Shown piece by piece: positions 10,836-23,873 of a stretch of 64,000 nucleotides of DNA. The notes below the pieces were generated by a model that did no database searches, was not told the origin of the DNA, and worked only from the letters and a program-made list of their open reading frames with translations. This DNA is from Artemisia argyi. Its lineage: Eukaryota > Streptophyta > Magnoliopsida > Asterales > Asteraceae. The position numbers were made by a program, and so were the translations under genes. Within the stretch, counting starts at the first letter, position 1; each line of letters starts with the position of its first letter. The DNA lies in assembly GCA_030686995.1 (NCBI GenBank), contig CM060692.1, forward strand, positions 10,397,465 to 10,461,464. Direction: 5' to 3'.

Positions 10836-11238
10836 TGTAACCTATATAATGTCTTTGAATGTTAAAAGTACAATATAGATTTTATGTTTAAGTATTATGG
10901 GTCGTATTTTATAAAGGCTACATGTAATGGGTTGGGTCAAAATCTTAACCCAAACAGCCTGTTAGAAAGTCAGTAATTAGTTGGCAGTTAAAGACAGTTA
11001 ATTAGTTATGTTGAAACGACACAATGCTTCTAAAAGCAACTGTCATGTCGTTTCATAAAGTATATATAGGTCTAGATTGAGTCTTGTAAACGTGTCCCTT
11101 ATGTCATATCAGTATATAGTGTTTGCATAAATTTGTTCCATAAACACAGTTTTACTCACACACACAAACTATGGTTAATTACCAAGATGTCATGCAAAGA
11201 AATTGGCTTCAATATAGGCCTGTGAATCATTACCAACA
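10836..11238 (+). repeat. 3' LTR of copia-type element
   Basis: 403-bp copy of 771-1176, ending ATTACCAACA and followed by duplication CGTTT (11239-11243). Several substitutions and short indels separate the two LTRs, more than for element A, matching an older insertion. Confidence 0.9.
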
Positions 11239-11305
11239 CGTTTCACAAGTAGGTTGCTTTGTTCGTGTGTTACTTTGAGGTCATGGATATTCTTGATTGT
11301 TGGGG
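11239..11305 (-). pseudogene. ankyrin gene piece 6
   Basis: After a TTATAATTGCAG acceptor it reads PTIKNIHDLKVTHEQSNLLV then KR, the linker between ankyrin blocks in this family. The copia-type element interrupts it at its target site CGTTT; the exon resumes at 770. Confidence 0.8.
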
Positions 11306-11392
11306 CTGCAATTATAAACAATATATACTATCCAAGGTTAGAGATGATACTCAACCATAAACAATTGGTGTAATGTATAACATATAACATAC

Positions 11393-11429
11393 CTACATAT
11401 TGAAGTCCCCTCCAAAATCTCGCAGTAAA
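11393..11429 (-). pseudogene. ankyrin gene piece 5 (37-bp microexon)
   Basis: Bounded by TTTTAACAG and GTAG|GTATGT. Encodes FTARFWRGLQYV and joins the next exon in phase 1 to give LQYVAPTIKN. The surrounding 11306-11392 and 11430-11553 are intron. Confidence 0.7.
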
Positions 11430-11553
11430 CTGTTAAAAGAGAGAAAGTCAAAAGGGTTGTTAAACCACTTATTTTATATTGTCACATGTACATATGTTGA
11501 AAACACATCGGTGTGGACACTCGTAGTTGAGACTTGAACCAGCAACCAGTTAG

Positions 11554-13035
11554 CACTGGTACAAAAATGGCCTTTCGTCACACATGGTCGATTTCAAACA
11601 GTCACACTGTAACATATTTACGTGACTAAATGTATGAAAATAAAATAAACAACCACACTCGATCCGACTTGTGTGACCATTTCGGAAGATATATGTCACA
11701 CATTTGTGTATTTATGTGACTAGAGGGTAGCTGGTAAATATTTTTCGATCATTTAGTCACGTTTAATTTGGGACGTGTAGCCGATACAAATCAGCTTTAA
11801 GCATTAGTCACACTACAGATATACATATGTGACAAATATATGTCACACAATTGAAGAGTGTGACCAAAATAGATATATGGTCACATGAAGTAATTGTGTA
11901 TGTGACTAAATTATATAGTCAAGTTTGTCACACATTATTTAAACGTGATTGCTATTCTTTGCTGAATATTTAGCCACATAGCGTTTGAAATGTGTGACAA
12001 CTAAAAAGTAAGTTTGAAGCGTTAGTTACGATTAGGGATGGCACCCGTGGGTAATGGGCACGGGTACCTCTAACCCGTCACCCGCTCATGTAGTTTTTTT
12101 CTCACCCATCACCCACCCGTCGCCCACCAATGGATACAAATTTCTACCCATGCCCTTGCCCGTGGGTATTTGTTGCCCATGGGTTAGTGTTATGCAACAA
12201 AATTACAAAACGATGATATGAAAACTAACTACGAAATTACGTAATAAGACACCAATCAATTTGCCAAATACAACTTTGATTATTTGATCTTTCATACTCT
12301 CTTTTTAGTTTTGAAACTCAAACAAACTTTTAGGTTAATGTGTTTTTTTGAGACTTGGTAGTAACTGTTAAATGTATACCTTCAACATAATAAATATTTT
12401 AATTAGTATAATTAATTTTAACATGGGTTTATGGGTACACCTACGGGTATTTTGACGGGTATACCTGTAGGTATTTTAAATGGGTTTCATGGGTTACCCG
12501 CGATGGGTATGCCTCACCCGTCATCCACCCGCCACCCACTGATGGGTAAAGATTTTCACCCACAACCCACCCGTGGGTGAAAATTGACGCATTTACCCAC
12601 CCATTTATGGCGGGTACCCACGGGTTGTGGGTATTTTCTCGCCCATTACCATCCCTAGTCACGATATGCATTTAATAGTGACAAATATATATGTCACACA
12701 CTTGAAGAGTGTGACCAAATGTCATATATGGTCACACGAAACCATAAAAACATGATTAAGTGTAACGAAAATTCGATACATATGGTCACGTAAGTAAATA
12801 TGTGTGTCTAAAGTTTAGTGTGTGTTTGCTTGCCACAACCTAATGTGTATAGTCACATTTAATTGTAGCATGATCATGTGACTATAGGCTTTACAATAGT
12901 CACACCATATCACAAATGTGTATCTAAATTGTGTTTATTGCCACATTATAAGGGTATTATATGTGCAATACATTCAAAATAGTCACATTGTGATATTTAT
13001 GTAACTATTATTTATAGCAAAATGTGATATTTAAG
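11554..13035. repeat. left subterminal repeats of the CACTA element
   Basis: Many copies in both orientations of GTCACA/TGTGAC motifs (for example ATATATGTCACACA..GAAGAGTGTGACC near 11830 and again near 12690), the kind of sites bound by CACTA TNPA-like proteins. Interrupted by a MITE at 12033-12657. Confidence 0.8.
12033..12657. mobile_element. hAT-type MITE
   Basis: Inverted ends TAGGGATGGCA.. and ..TACCATCCCTA, with 8-bp duplications GTTACGAT (12025-12032) and GTCACGAT (12658-12665, one mismatch). The interior is rich in ACCCGTGGGT-like repeats and non-coding. Confidence 0.85.
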
Positions 13036-13281
13036 TGTAACGAAAATTCAAAATATGTGCAACACATTCAAAATTAATGTTGCTAGGCATAAGTTAATGC
13101 TGCTAGGCATAAATTAATGTTGCTAGGAATAAATCAAGCTTAATGAATAGATGAAAAATCAAGCTTAATCAAGCTTTAATGAAGCAAGAAAGTTAAAATT
13201 CATATATAATAAACCAAAAACAAAACATTAGTATCCATATATAACAAAAGTAAAATAAAGCAGTTCATACATATAAAAATT

Positions 13282-13543
13282 TTAACAATTAAATTTCGGA
13301 GATTTCTCCAGATCAAACGACAGATGCACATTATCGTAGTCAATGGAGTCGAATCTCTCTTCCTCACTCAAAAATCCAACATCAGCCGCATCCTCTTCCA
13401 CTAAACCAACCCGCGGCTTTGATCGCTTGTATTCCTTCTCATCTTTCTTAATTTGAAGCAAACTTGCTTTGCGTCTTGCCTTGTTTCTTCGAGAACTCCA
13501 CGACTCATACCACTCTTCAATGTTAAATACCTTCTCTGGTTTC
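13282..13543 (-). CDS. unknown terminal exon in the CACTA element
   Basis: After a TTTGATTTCAG acceptor an open frame of about 87 codons runs to TAA (13282-13284). It contains VFNIEEWYESWSSRRNKARR, RKASLLQIKKDEKEYKRSKP, an acidic stretch (VEEDAADVGFLSEEERFDS) and ends in FDLEKSPKFNC. It has no ATG of its own and looks like the last exon of a spliced gene. I do not recognise the family; charge-clustered composition fits a nuclear or nucleic-acid-associated protein, an inference only. Confidence 0.5.
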
Positions 13544-14053
13544 CTGAAATCAAATAAGCATTAGATGATAAATTTACAGATTATCCTTTTAATTTGGTAT
13601 TCTTAATTATATGATGTATATAATGTAACATTCTAACACAATTTCATAACTGATTACCTAATTAGCTACCAATTGATAACCATTTTTATAAATTCATAAA
13701 AGCTTAATACACCAAAATTATTATGGATTAACTAACTACCAAAATTAGTTGTGTAAAATTTGTGTTTGTGACAGTGTTTACTCCCTGAATTGGCAAACTT
13801 ACTTCAACACTGTTATGACCTGATTAATAAAGAACTTAATGCTGCTAGTCATAACTTAATGCTGCTAGTCATAACTTAATGCTGCTAGGCATAAATTACT
13901 GTGAACCGGTGTAACTGTAAAAAAGTAACTGTAAACCGTTGTGACACTTAAACGTTGTGACATTGCGACTCTTGTGTGCCTATAAATACAAAGGAATTAC
14001 AACCAACTTCATTCATCTTTTCATTACGTATTCAATTTTTGTTTGGAATTGCA

Positions 14054-14329
14054 ATGGCTTCATCATCTTCAAATCCTGCTTCAAAGAAAACAAAACGTTC
14101 AAGGGATACTTCTCCTCCTCCTCCTCCTCCAATGCCAGAAAAATATAAAATCCACGGCCTAACCCAAGAATGCTGGGACAAATGCCTTTCTCAAGGCCAA
14201 TATGGTACTGAACGACAGTTGGTTGAACTTTACAACAAACGAATCGCGTTGTTGGAAGAACAAAACAAAAAGACCAAGATATCATACTGGTGCATCAGAA
14301 CAAAGTTAATGTTCGTAATCAAGAAATAG
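14054..14329 (+). CDS. unknown small ORF in the CACTA element
   Basis: ATG 14054 opens MASSSSNPASKKTKRSRDTS, a proline run (SPPPPPPMPEKY), then IHGLTQECWDKCLSQGQYG and a charged helix (ERQLVELYNKRIALLEEQNK) that could form a coiled coil. The frame ends at 14329, but a +1 shift near 14275 continues the helix (VNVRNQEIEQIRGNIVDIYK) to a stop at about 14397, so this copy may be frameshifted. Family not recognised; the basic N-terminus resembles a nuclear-localisation signal. Confidence 0.45.
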   Translation: MASSSSNPASKKTKRSRDTSPPPPPPMPEKYKIHGLTQECWDKCLSQGQYGTERQLVELYNKRIALLEEQNKKTKISYWCIRTKLMFVIKK

Positions 14330-14894
14330 AACAAATCCGTGGAAACATTGTTGATATTTACAAAGGCATTCAAAATAGTTTGTATAATTTTCATTGAATT
14401 AACCCTGATGTAAGATGATATTAATCATTATTATGTTATTTCTTTGAAGTTTAATGTTTTTGTGTTCAAAGAAAACTTATCTTATGTTTCTTTGTTAATC
14501 AAGTTATCGATTATATTACTATGATCAAGTTATCTTTTTGTTGATTAATTATGTTATGTTGCTTTGTTGACTATGTTATGATGCTTTGTTAAAAGTCAAA
14601 CAAAGATTGTCAAACTTGATTGTCATTTTCAAAAGTCAAAGATTGTCAAACTTATCTTATGGGCAACTCCGGGTTTGGATTGGAATTTGGGTGAATGCTA
14701 GTAACTCAGAACTTAATGCTGCTTGGCATAACTTAATGCTGCTAGGGATAAAAATAAAATGCCACAAAAATTAACCGATTAATATTCAGTTCATTAATGA
14801 GAAAATTGAGCAATGACAACATGTTTATTCATAAAGTCAAATAAAGTAGTACAAACGGATTACACAGGTTTATTCAAATTACTTCCTAACTCAA

Positions 14895-15350
14895 CTAATA
14901 CATTTTCTTTTTACCCTTCCCTTTTGAACAAACTTTGGGAATTTTTGGTTCCCATGGTTTTATACCCTTGTCTTCACAAGTCTTAGCATTGGGCAGGCCT
15001 AGCACCTGAACCCTCTCATCAAAAAGCTCTTTGGCAGTCTTTTTTGGAGTTTTAACATTCCTAGCATCTTCCTTTTTTGTGCCTGATCCAGAATATCCCT
15101 TTGGAAAGTAGTCTGCCCATGTATTTGGAGGACCTTCAGAACTGCTTGATATGTGAAATGAACTTGAGTCACTGCTGCCAACATACGTAACCCTTCTAAG
15201 TTCCCGATACAGCTCCTTTTGTTGTTTCAACTCCTTTTGAGCAAAGGACTGCACCAGCCGCATTGCTAGATTGTTGAAAAAACAAAAGGAACTGTATGGG
15301 AACTCAGAATGGAAAGGTATGTTGAAATGAACTTGAGTCACTGCTGTCAA
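14895..15350 (-). CDS. unknown lysine-rich ORF in the CACTA element
   Basis: 151 codons, with SFAQKELKQQKELYRELRRV, a serine-rich acidic stretch (GSSDSSSFHISSSSEG), KKTAKELFDERVQVLGLP and a basic tail ending SKGKGKKKMY. Its 5' third is part of a 360-bp unit repeated at 15511-15711 and 15900-16060. Family not recognised. It may be the 3' exon of the same transcript as the 13282-13543 exon, since both lie on the minus strand; this is a guess. Confidence 0.45.
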   Translation of the reverse strand: MTAVTQVHFNIPFHSEFPYSSFCFFNNLAMRLVQSFAQKELKQQKELYRELRRVTYVGSSDSSSFHISSSSEGPPNTWADYFPKGYSGSGTKKEDARNVKTPKKTAKELFDERVQVLGLPNAKTCEDKGIKPWEPKIPKVCSKGKGKKKMY

Positions 15351-16060
15351 TATATGATTTCTGCAAAAAAATAAAAAAAATATATTAAAATTTTAGAAAA
15401 TATAGTGTAAATGAAATAAAAGATAATGTTGCAATTGAGGGTGTATTTGAAACAACCTTTGTTCTTGGAACTCCAATTGCCACATTACTTGGTGGATGGT
15501 TGGTTTTAGATCATAAAAAAGAATGGAATTCCCTGCTACCAACATACGTAACCCTTCTAAGTTCCCGATATAGCTCCTTTTGTCGTTTCAACTCCCTTTG
15601 AGCAAAGGACTGCACCAGCCGCATTGCTAGATTGTTGAAAAAACAAAAGGAACTATATGGGAACTCAGAATGGAAAGGTATGTTGAAATGAACTTGAGTC
15701 AATGCTGTCAATGTATGATTTCTGCAAAAAAAAAATAAAAAAATATATTAAAATTTTAAAAAATATAGTGTAAATGAAATAAAAGATAATGTTGCAATTC
15801 AGGGTGTATTTGAAACAACCTTTGTTCTTGGAACTCCAATGGCCACATTACTTGGTGGATGGTTGGTTTTAGATCATAAAAAAGAATGGAATGCAATAAA
15901 CTAACATACGTAACCCTTCTAAGTTCCCGATACAGCTCCTTTTATCGTTTCAACTCCCTTTGAGCAAAGGACTGCACCAGCCGCATTGCTAGATTGTTGA
16001 AAAAATAAAAGGAACTGTATGGGAACTGAGAATGGAAAGGTATGTTGAAATTACAGACTC
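15180..16060. repeat. three tandem ~360-bp copies
   Basis: The block beginning GAGCAAAGGACTGCACCAGC recurs at about 15240, 15600 and 15962 (period about 361), each with the CATACGTAACCCTTCTAAG segment ahead of it. The third copy is truncated. Copies carry partial exons of the 14895-15350 frame, so duplication involved coding DNA. Confidence 0.85.
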
Positions 16061-16238
16061 ATTTAGATCGTATAAAAGATTTGAATGCAAACAGAGTGAT
16101 ACAAACAATCTTGAAATGTTAAGTAAAGAATAGAGTCTAAGTAACATCGCTCATCTTGAATGCGATGATGAAGGAGTGTCGCCTGTCATGAACAATACAC
16201 ACTATATCATCATCGCATTGAAGACGTCTCAATGATCA

Positions 16239-16364
16239 GGCCAAATCTATCTAAAGTTGCAGAAAGGTTCCATTGCTTTGTTTTTTGGACACCGTCTAAT
16301 AACAGTAGTAGAGGTTTTCCAAATTAAGTAATGGAACCGTTCTACAACTTTAGATAGATTTGCC
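16239..16364. repeat. long hairpin H1
   Basis: Arms around CAAATCTATCTAAAGTTGCA and its complement (TACAACTTTAGATAGATTTG) extend about 50 bp with few mismatches, separated by a loop in ACCGTCTAATAACAG. Position-for-position related to hairpin H2 but with paired differences. Confidence 0.85.
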
Positions 16365-16671
16365 CTAACATTGAGCTTTAAGTTATTAGAAAACAGATTC
16401 TTACTATCGTTTATATTGCTCCCTTAGATGTGACGAACATACATTTTAATTATGTAGATTCTACGACATTAGAGAGCTAATCGTGCATGAATGAAATCAT
16501 ATTAAACTTATAATAACAATGCAATGAACTACCATCCTTTCTACCCTAGCCAACAACAACATATTATTCAGCCTTGAATCTCTAACCTACCAACATTCAT
16601 TGAAGATGAAGACCCTAAATTCAAGTATCGAACCTACAAATTATACTTGATAATTGTTTCTGGATTTTGAC

Positions 16672-16790
16672 AAAGAGCAAAGATGAATCAACAATGGATG
16701 AACAACACCAAAACAAGTTTATGCTCATACTTGAAAGTGGTGTCTGTTCATCCAATGTTGATACTTCTTCCATCTTTGATACTTGGATGT
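16672..16790. repeat. hairpin of the second family, copy a
   Basis: 5' arm ATGAATCAACAATGGATGAA pairs with 3' arm TTCATCCAATGTTGAT; loop includes AACAAGTTTATGCTCATACT. Related to 17485-17760. Confidence 0.75.
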
Positions 16791-17049
16791 TTTAGCCTAA
16801 ATATTCGCACACACATCCGCCACTTATCTTCATTATACTTTCAATACAAATGCAACATAATTCTTATATCAAAAATACATCATACATATATATAAAGCAA
16901 ACAGAGTGATACAAACAATCTACAAATGTTGAGTAAAGAATAGAGTCTAAGTAACATCACTCATCTTGAATGCGATGATGAAGGAGTGTGGCCTGTCATG
17001 AACAATACACACTATATCATCATCGCATTGAAGACATCTCAATGATCAT

Positions 17050-17210
17050 GCCAGATCTATCTAACGATGTAGCTGGTTCCATCGCTTTAATTGGACCCCG
17101 TTTTCTAACGATGTTTAATCTTGATTATTTAAAGAACCATTAAACATCGTTAGAAAATGGGGTCCAGTTAAAGCGATGGAACCCATCTACATCGTTAGAT
17201 AGATCTGCCC
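17050..17210. repeat. long hairpin H2
   Basis: About 70-bp stem: 5' arm from CCAGATCTATCTAACGATGT to TTCTAACGATGTTTAAT, 3' arm complementary with about four mismatches, loop CTTGATTATTTAAAGAACC. The folded length and near-perfect pairing resemble a hairpin RNA precursor or foldback element. Confidence 0.9.
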
Positions 17211-17484
17211 TGATAATTGAGCTTTAAGTTCTTAGCAACCAAATTCTTACTATCATTTATATTGCTCACTTAAATGTGACGAACATACATATTAGTTATG
17301 TAGGTCCTACGACATTAGAGAGCTAATCATGAATTAATGAAATCATATTAAATTTATATCAACAATGCAATGAAAATATTTTCATTGTAACTAAATACAT
17401 GAAAAAACTCTTTAGGTTCTCGATATGTTTATTGTACTTCAACCTAATCCTAAGATAAAATATTTTCATTGTTTCTGTATTTTG

Positions 17485-17863
17485 GCAAAGAGGAAAGATG
17501 TATCAGTAATGGATGAAACACCAGAACAAGTTTATGTTCATACTTGAAAGTGGTGTCTTTTCATCCATCACTGATACTTCTTCCATCTTTGATACAGATA
17601 CATATTATGTTCATACTTGAAAGTGGTGTCGGTTCACCCATCCTTGACAAAGAACAAAGATGAATCAAGAATGGATGAACAACACCAGAACAAGTTTATG
17701 TTCATACTTAAAAGTGGTGTCTTTTCATCCATCCTTGATACTTCTTCCATCTTTGATACAGATACATATTATGTTCATACTTGAAAGTGGTGTCGGTTCA
17801 CCCATCCTTGACAAAGAACAAAGATGAATCAATAATGGATGAACAACACCAGAACAAGCTTAT
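17485..17863. repeat. tandem hairpins of the second family, copies b, c and d
   Basis: Copy b (about 17492-17592) pairs TATCAGTAATGGATGAA with TTCATCCATCACTGATA; copy c (about 17650-17757) pairs ATCAAGAATGGATGAA with TTCATCCATCCTTGAT. A 164-bp direct repeat (GATACAGATACATATTATG at 17591 and 17755) contains these units. Copy d starts at about 17820 and is split at 17863 by the retrocopy, its 3' arm lying at 25468-25545. Confidence 0.8.
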
Positions 17864-18864
17864 TTTTTTGGGTAAAGGGGAGTAATCCTGCACCCTGGTA
17901 AATATAATAACCAAAACATTTAAGTACAAAGGATATAGGTGAAGTCCCATATCTCAGCCCGTTACATAGGCAAACAGCTTACATAACAAGATACTTCCTA
18001 TTTTCTAAACAAGAAAACAAACCACTACTCAAATGATAACATAAGACAAAACGAAATAAAATTACTTCCTAAGACCTTGAATCTTGGTGCCATACATGGC
18101 ATTAAAAGCATCCAAATTCCCTGGAAGATCATAAACCTGTTTTGCATAGTCATCATATTCATAATCATCATAATCATCTTCAAACTCTTGGCCACCACCG
18201 AATAGATTAGTAGACTCATCAAATGGGTTAGAAACCAATTCATCTTCTGAATCAGAAACCTCAATCTCTCCCACCTTAGAGAAAGGGTTCACTCTCTTAG
18301 TAGAAGAGGCGGGCGAAGTAAAAGAATCACTAGTTTTAGGAGCCATAACCGACTCTTTCTCTTTCAAATCGCTCACAAGGGGTTCTTGTGAAACATTACA
18401 TGTCTTATTAGACTCATCTTCATTAACTTCCATTGTACGACCAGAATCCCCCTCCATGTTGGTGTCATTCGTAGGAATGCCGAAAGCATCAGTATCTTCT
18501 ATATTAAGAGCATCAAACCGGTTAGATGTAGAGATCTTCTTTCCACTCGAACTAGCCACATCAGAAGTATTCATCTTATTGTCATCCACTTTCTTAGGTT
18601 CAGGAGGAGTCTTTTTGGGTCGATACTGAAACTTCTTACACACAACAGGTTTAGGAACCCCTCCTTGACCCGGAATAGTCGAACCACCTTGTTTCCCTTT
18701 CATCTTATTATTGACAGTCTTGAAACCATCATTAACAGTCATAGTAGGCTGGGTAGGAGGTAACACAACTTTAGGACAATCAATAAGAGTATGACCAAAA
18801 ATCTTACACTTATCACAACGCAGTGGTTTCCACTCGTATTCAACCCGAATCTTCTCAATAGTAG
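17864..18864 (-). mobile_element. 5'-truncated LINE-ORF1-like retrocopy
   Basis: Flanked by a 16-bp target duplication ACCAGAACAAGCTTAT (17848-17863 and 25452-25467) and with an A-tail seen as T7 at 17864-17870 on the plus strand. These are marks of LINE-mediated insertion. It carries one open frame and a 3' untranslated tail. LTR element B is inserted just inside its 5' end, with TAGAC duplicated at 18862-18866. Confidence 0.85.
18062..18864 (-). pseudogene. zinc-knuckle protein (LINE ORF1/DUF4283-type), 3' part
   Basis: Open from the truncated 5' edge to TAA after GLRK. The first residues read RVEYEWKPLRCDKCKIFGHT then LIDC, a C-x2-C-x4-H-x4-C knuckle typical of plant LINE ORF1 and DUF4283 proteins. 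After it come low-complexity stretches (TIPGQGGVPKPVV, ASSSGKKISTSNRFDALNIE) and an acidic tail (FEDDYDDYEYDDYAKQVYD). The upstream DUF4283 RNA-binding part is missing. Normal role: nucleic-acid binding in retrotransposition; this copy is an inactive 5'-truncated insert. Confidence 0.75.
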
Positions 18865-18866
18865 AC

Positions 18867-20441
18867 TGATGCGTGGGAATCGCAACAGGCTTTACCTCTC
18901 GAGGGATCTCGAGAAGCTTATAACCCCCACCAGGCAGTGTACCTGATCGTTGTAGTATAGTATAGTGACAAGTACCAGGGGATTGATCGTTCAGCTAGGA
19001 ATAGTGTCGTTAGGATTGAAATTAATCTAACTAGGTCTAAAGGTGAAGGATGATTCTTTTTGTATTTTTATATTTTATGAAAAGCAAGTAAAAATCTCGG
19101 GTATTGGGAGAGTGGGCGGAATTAGTTGCTAATCAACTAACCCAAAAGCTACTAATTAAACTAATTAACAAGAAAAGTAAACTAGGATTCTACAAGATAA
19201 GTGAAGCATGTCTACCCATGATATGTTACTCCTTGCTAGCTATCCAATCCTACCTATTGAATTGTAACCTTGTTTTAATTGACGGGTTGTATTCCTTAAT
19301 ACCATTCATGGGGTGGCATACATAACTCCCCAATTCTATGAGCTTTTATCTCCTCCTACACCATGCCCAGCACAACTATAGGGATTCTAAACAGTGGCTC
19401 ATGCATTAAATACAACCAATAAAGACCTAGTACGCCTCGGTTCATGTTTCTTAAGACGTTCAAGCATGTTACCATTTGGAGATCTGCCAGTTTTCTTAAG
19501 CCTAACATATAAATCATTCAATCAAAACAAGAATCAATAGGAAACAAGGATTATAAACTAAACCAACTAGATCTATTGAAGTTGTCACGCCTTAATTGAT
19601 GGAGATAGACACAACATCAACAAGAAATCAATGAGATCTAATCAATTATATACAAGTTTCACATAATCATAAGTAGACACAAGGTGAATTAGCAAATCAT
19701 CATCAAAGAAGAGCAAACAACAATGATAATGGAAAACATAATTAAGATAGAATCATCAAACCAATACATGATGTTTATGGAGTGATTGAAACCCTCTAAG
19801 TTGCTGGAAAAACACCCACCTAAACCCAGGAATCGACCTTAGGGTTTAGGGCTCACAAAAAGTGAAGTTATGAAGTTATATTTATAGGCATGTTTTCTGT
19901 CGGCAAGGCTTGACGGCGTCAGCTCGTTCTCTTGACGCCGTCACGACCATTTTTTCACCAAATTGTAGATCTCTTCGTCCTCTTCGCGTGGGCTTTTGAA
20001 TCACCTAAATCCGAGTTCGTATGCAAAAGTTATGACCAAAACAATATCAGCTACTCCGCGCGCAAGTTTTGACAAGTTAACACGTGACGGCCTTGGGTGA
20101 CGCCTTCAAGTTCTCTCTGGGCCGTCACCACTTTTACTCTTGACGCCGTCACCAAAGTGCTCTTGACGCCATCATCAACTACGGATTTTAATTCTTGGGG
20201 TTTTGATGCCGTCAGGAAAACTCTTGACGCCTTCATGTACTGTTCCCAGCATGGAAAATTGAGACTTTGCCGTTTTCTTCACTTTTATGCTCCAAAAATG
20301 TCCAAAATGGCTTCTTTTCCAGAATTCACTCTCCAAGTACCTAAAATCACTAAAGGAACGATTTAGGGCAATATTTGATCAAATAAATTCGGATTCGGGC
20401 TTAAATGACCCCCTAAAAACGGACCATTTTTCGCCTCATCA
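18867..20441 (-). repeat. 3' LTR of element B
   Basis: 1575 bp, nearly identical to 23874-25448. Contains the TGACGSCGTCA array at about 19908-20240 in a form with several CTTCA variants. Confidence 0.92.
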
Positions 20442-22967
<2,526 letters not shown>

Positions 22968-23717
22968 TTATTTAATGGAAATAGGGGAGGTTCTCCCTAC
23001 ACTTAGGATTAAGTGTGGGTGAAAGTAGCGATACACACCCTTAGGGTGTGAATATGCCACGTGAGGTGAAGGGGGTGAGTGAATGGCTTCCTTCATCCTA
23101 AAACTACCCGGATAATATTGGTTGATGGGTGGATCGGTTCCTCTTTTGTCTCCTAGAAATATATCTAAGGATGGAAAGCTGTGTAAAGATTGAGGTTCCA
23201 GTTCATCAACACTAGGAAATTCCCTAGAACTAGGAGTAAGGTTATCACTACAAGTGTTCAAACCTATATCCTCAAGTGGTGCCTGGTCCAAGGGTTCTAC
23301 CTCCATAGGAATTCCTAAAGTTTCTTCTACTTCTTCCGGGTAAGTCACGGGCGGTGTGTGTGCCTCAAATGATGGTTGAGTATTTTGTGGGCTTATGTTA
23401 TTTACCTCATCATTCCACGTGTCACGATTACCTATATCCTTAGGTAGTGATAATAACAAACCTAGTGCTTCATCCAACTTATGGTTTATTGATACGGCTC
23501 TATCCATAATTCCTTGGCAAACTAGATCGCTTTTTCTATTAGCTTCACTAAAACGAGATCCTAAACATGGAAGTTGTTCATAAGAATCTATCCTAGGTGA
23601 AGGCTCATATGATTCATAGGTGTCTCTAAATGAGGTATTTTGCACTTCTTGGTGTTCTAGCCACTCAACCATATATTGCAATTTTAGAAGTCTAAGTGAA
23701 GTGTCCATTTGAAGCAA
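22968..23717 (-). CDS. unknown ORF of element B
   Basis: 249 codons from ATG 23717 directly downstream of the primer site, where gag would stand. It has an N-terminal leucine-rich helix (TSLRLLKLQYMVEWLEHQEV), a region LVCQGIMDRAVSINHKLDEA followed by LGLLLSLPKDIGN, an acidic proline-rich middle (VTYPEEVEETLGIPMEVEP) and a C-terminus with SLHSFPSLDIFLGDKRGTDP, PPSPHVAYSHPKGVYRYFHP. I recall similar PPSPHVA..HP..VY frames in Asteraceae retroelements but know no function. It has no knuckle, no protease motif and no membrane segment. It is intact, so it may be expressed from the LTR. Confidence 0.65.
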   Translation of the reverse strand: MLQMDTSLRLLKLQYMVEWLEHQEVQNTSFRDTYESYEPSPRIDSYEQLPCLGSRFSEANRKSDLVCQGIMDRAVSINHKLDEALGLLLSLPKDIGNRDTWNDEVNNISPQNTQPSFEAHTPPVTYPEEVEETLGIPMEVEPLDQAPLEDIGLNTCSDNLTPSSREFPSVDELEPQSLHSFPSLDIFLGDKRGTDPPINQYYPGSFRMKEAIHSPPSPHVAYSHPKGVYRYFHPHLILSVGRTSPISIK

Positions 23718-23849
23718 GTTACAAACAAAATCACAAAGAAAAGATAGACTACGAGGAAGCTACAAAATAAAAAGAAAAAAAAATCTCAGTTGATAGGAAT
23801 CTAATGAGTAGACCTAATAAAAATCAAATTCAACCTAAACAATAACTAT

Positions 23850-23867
23850 TCCCCGGCAACGGCGCCA
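23850..23867 (-). other. primer-binding site of element B
   Basis: Minus-strand TGGCGCCGTTGCCGGGGA, the tRNA-Asp type used by Athila/Tat elements, six bases from the LTR. Confidence 0.88.
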
Positions 23868-23873
23868 AAAACT

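Larger units (their letters stand above)
771..11238 (+). mobile_element. copia-type non-autonomous LTR element with ARID cargo
   Basis: The 5' LTR (771-1176) and 3' LTR (10836-11238) are about 400 bp, start TGTAACC and end CA, and are flanked by the 5-bp duplication CGTTT (766-770 and 11239-11243). An initiator-Met primer site follows the 5' LTR and a purine tract AGGGAGGAGA precedes the 3' LTR. Without the 8-kb element A inserted at 1472 it is only about 2.5 kb. It encodes a CCHC knuckle, a copia-like protease relic and an ARID domain, with no integrase, reverse transcriptase or RNase H, so it must have moved in trans. It lies inside an ankyrin-gene exon. Confidence 0.9.
13045..14750. repeat. 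dispersed 19-bp repeat in the CACTA interior
   Basis: At least eight copies of (C)TTAATG(C/T)TGCTAGGCATAA: near 13076, 13095, 13115, 13850, 13870, 13890, 14712 and 14732. Clusters of three are direct and head to tail. Function unknown. Confidence 0.75.
16087..17340. repeat. duplicated hairpin-bearing unit (two copies)
   Basis: Copy 1 (about 16087-16505) and copy 2 (about 16898-17345) start CAAACAGAGTGATACAAACA and end near GAGAGCTAATC, sharing CTCATCTTGAATGCGATGAT and ACACACTATATCATCATCGC. CTTGAATGCGATGATGA and its near complement TCATCATCGCATTGAAG also form a weaker outer stem. Each copy holds a long central hairpin. Confidence 0.85.

Noticed and set aside
12441..12671. Frames in the hAT MITEs (12441-12671, 48450-49409)
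   Set aside because: Inside the MITEs or across their borders and made of ACCCG/GGGTC repeats.
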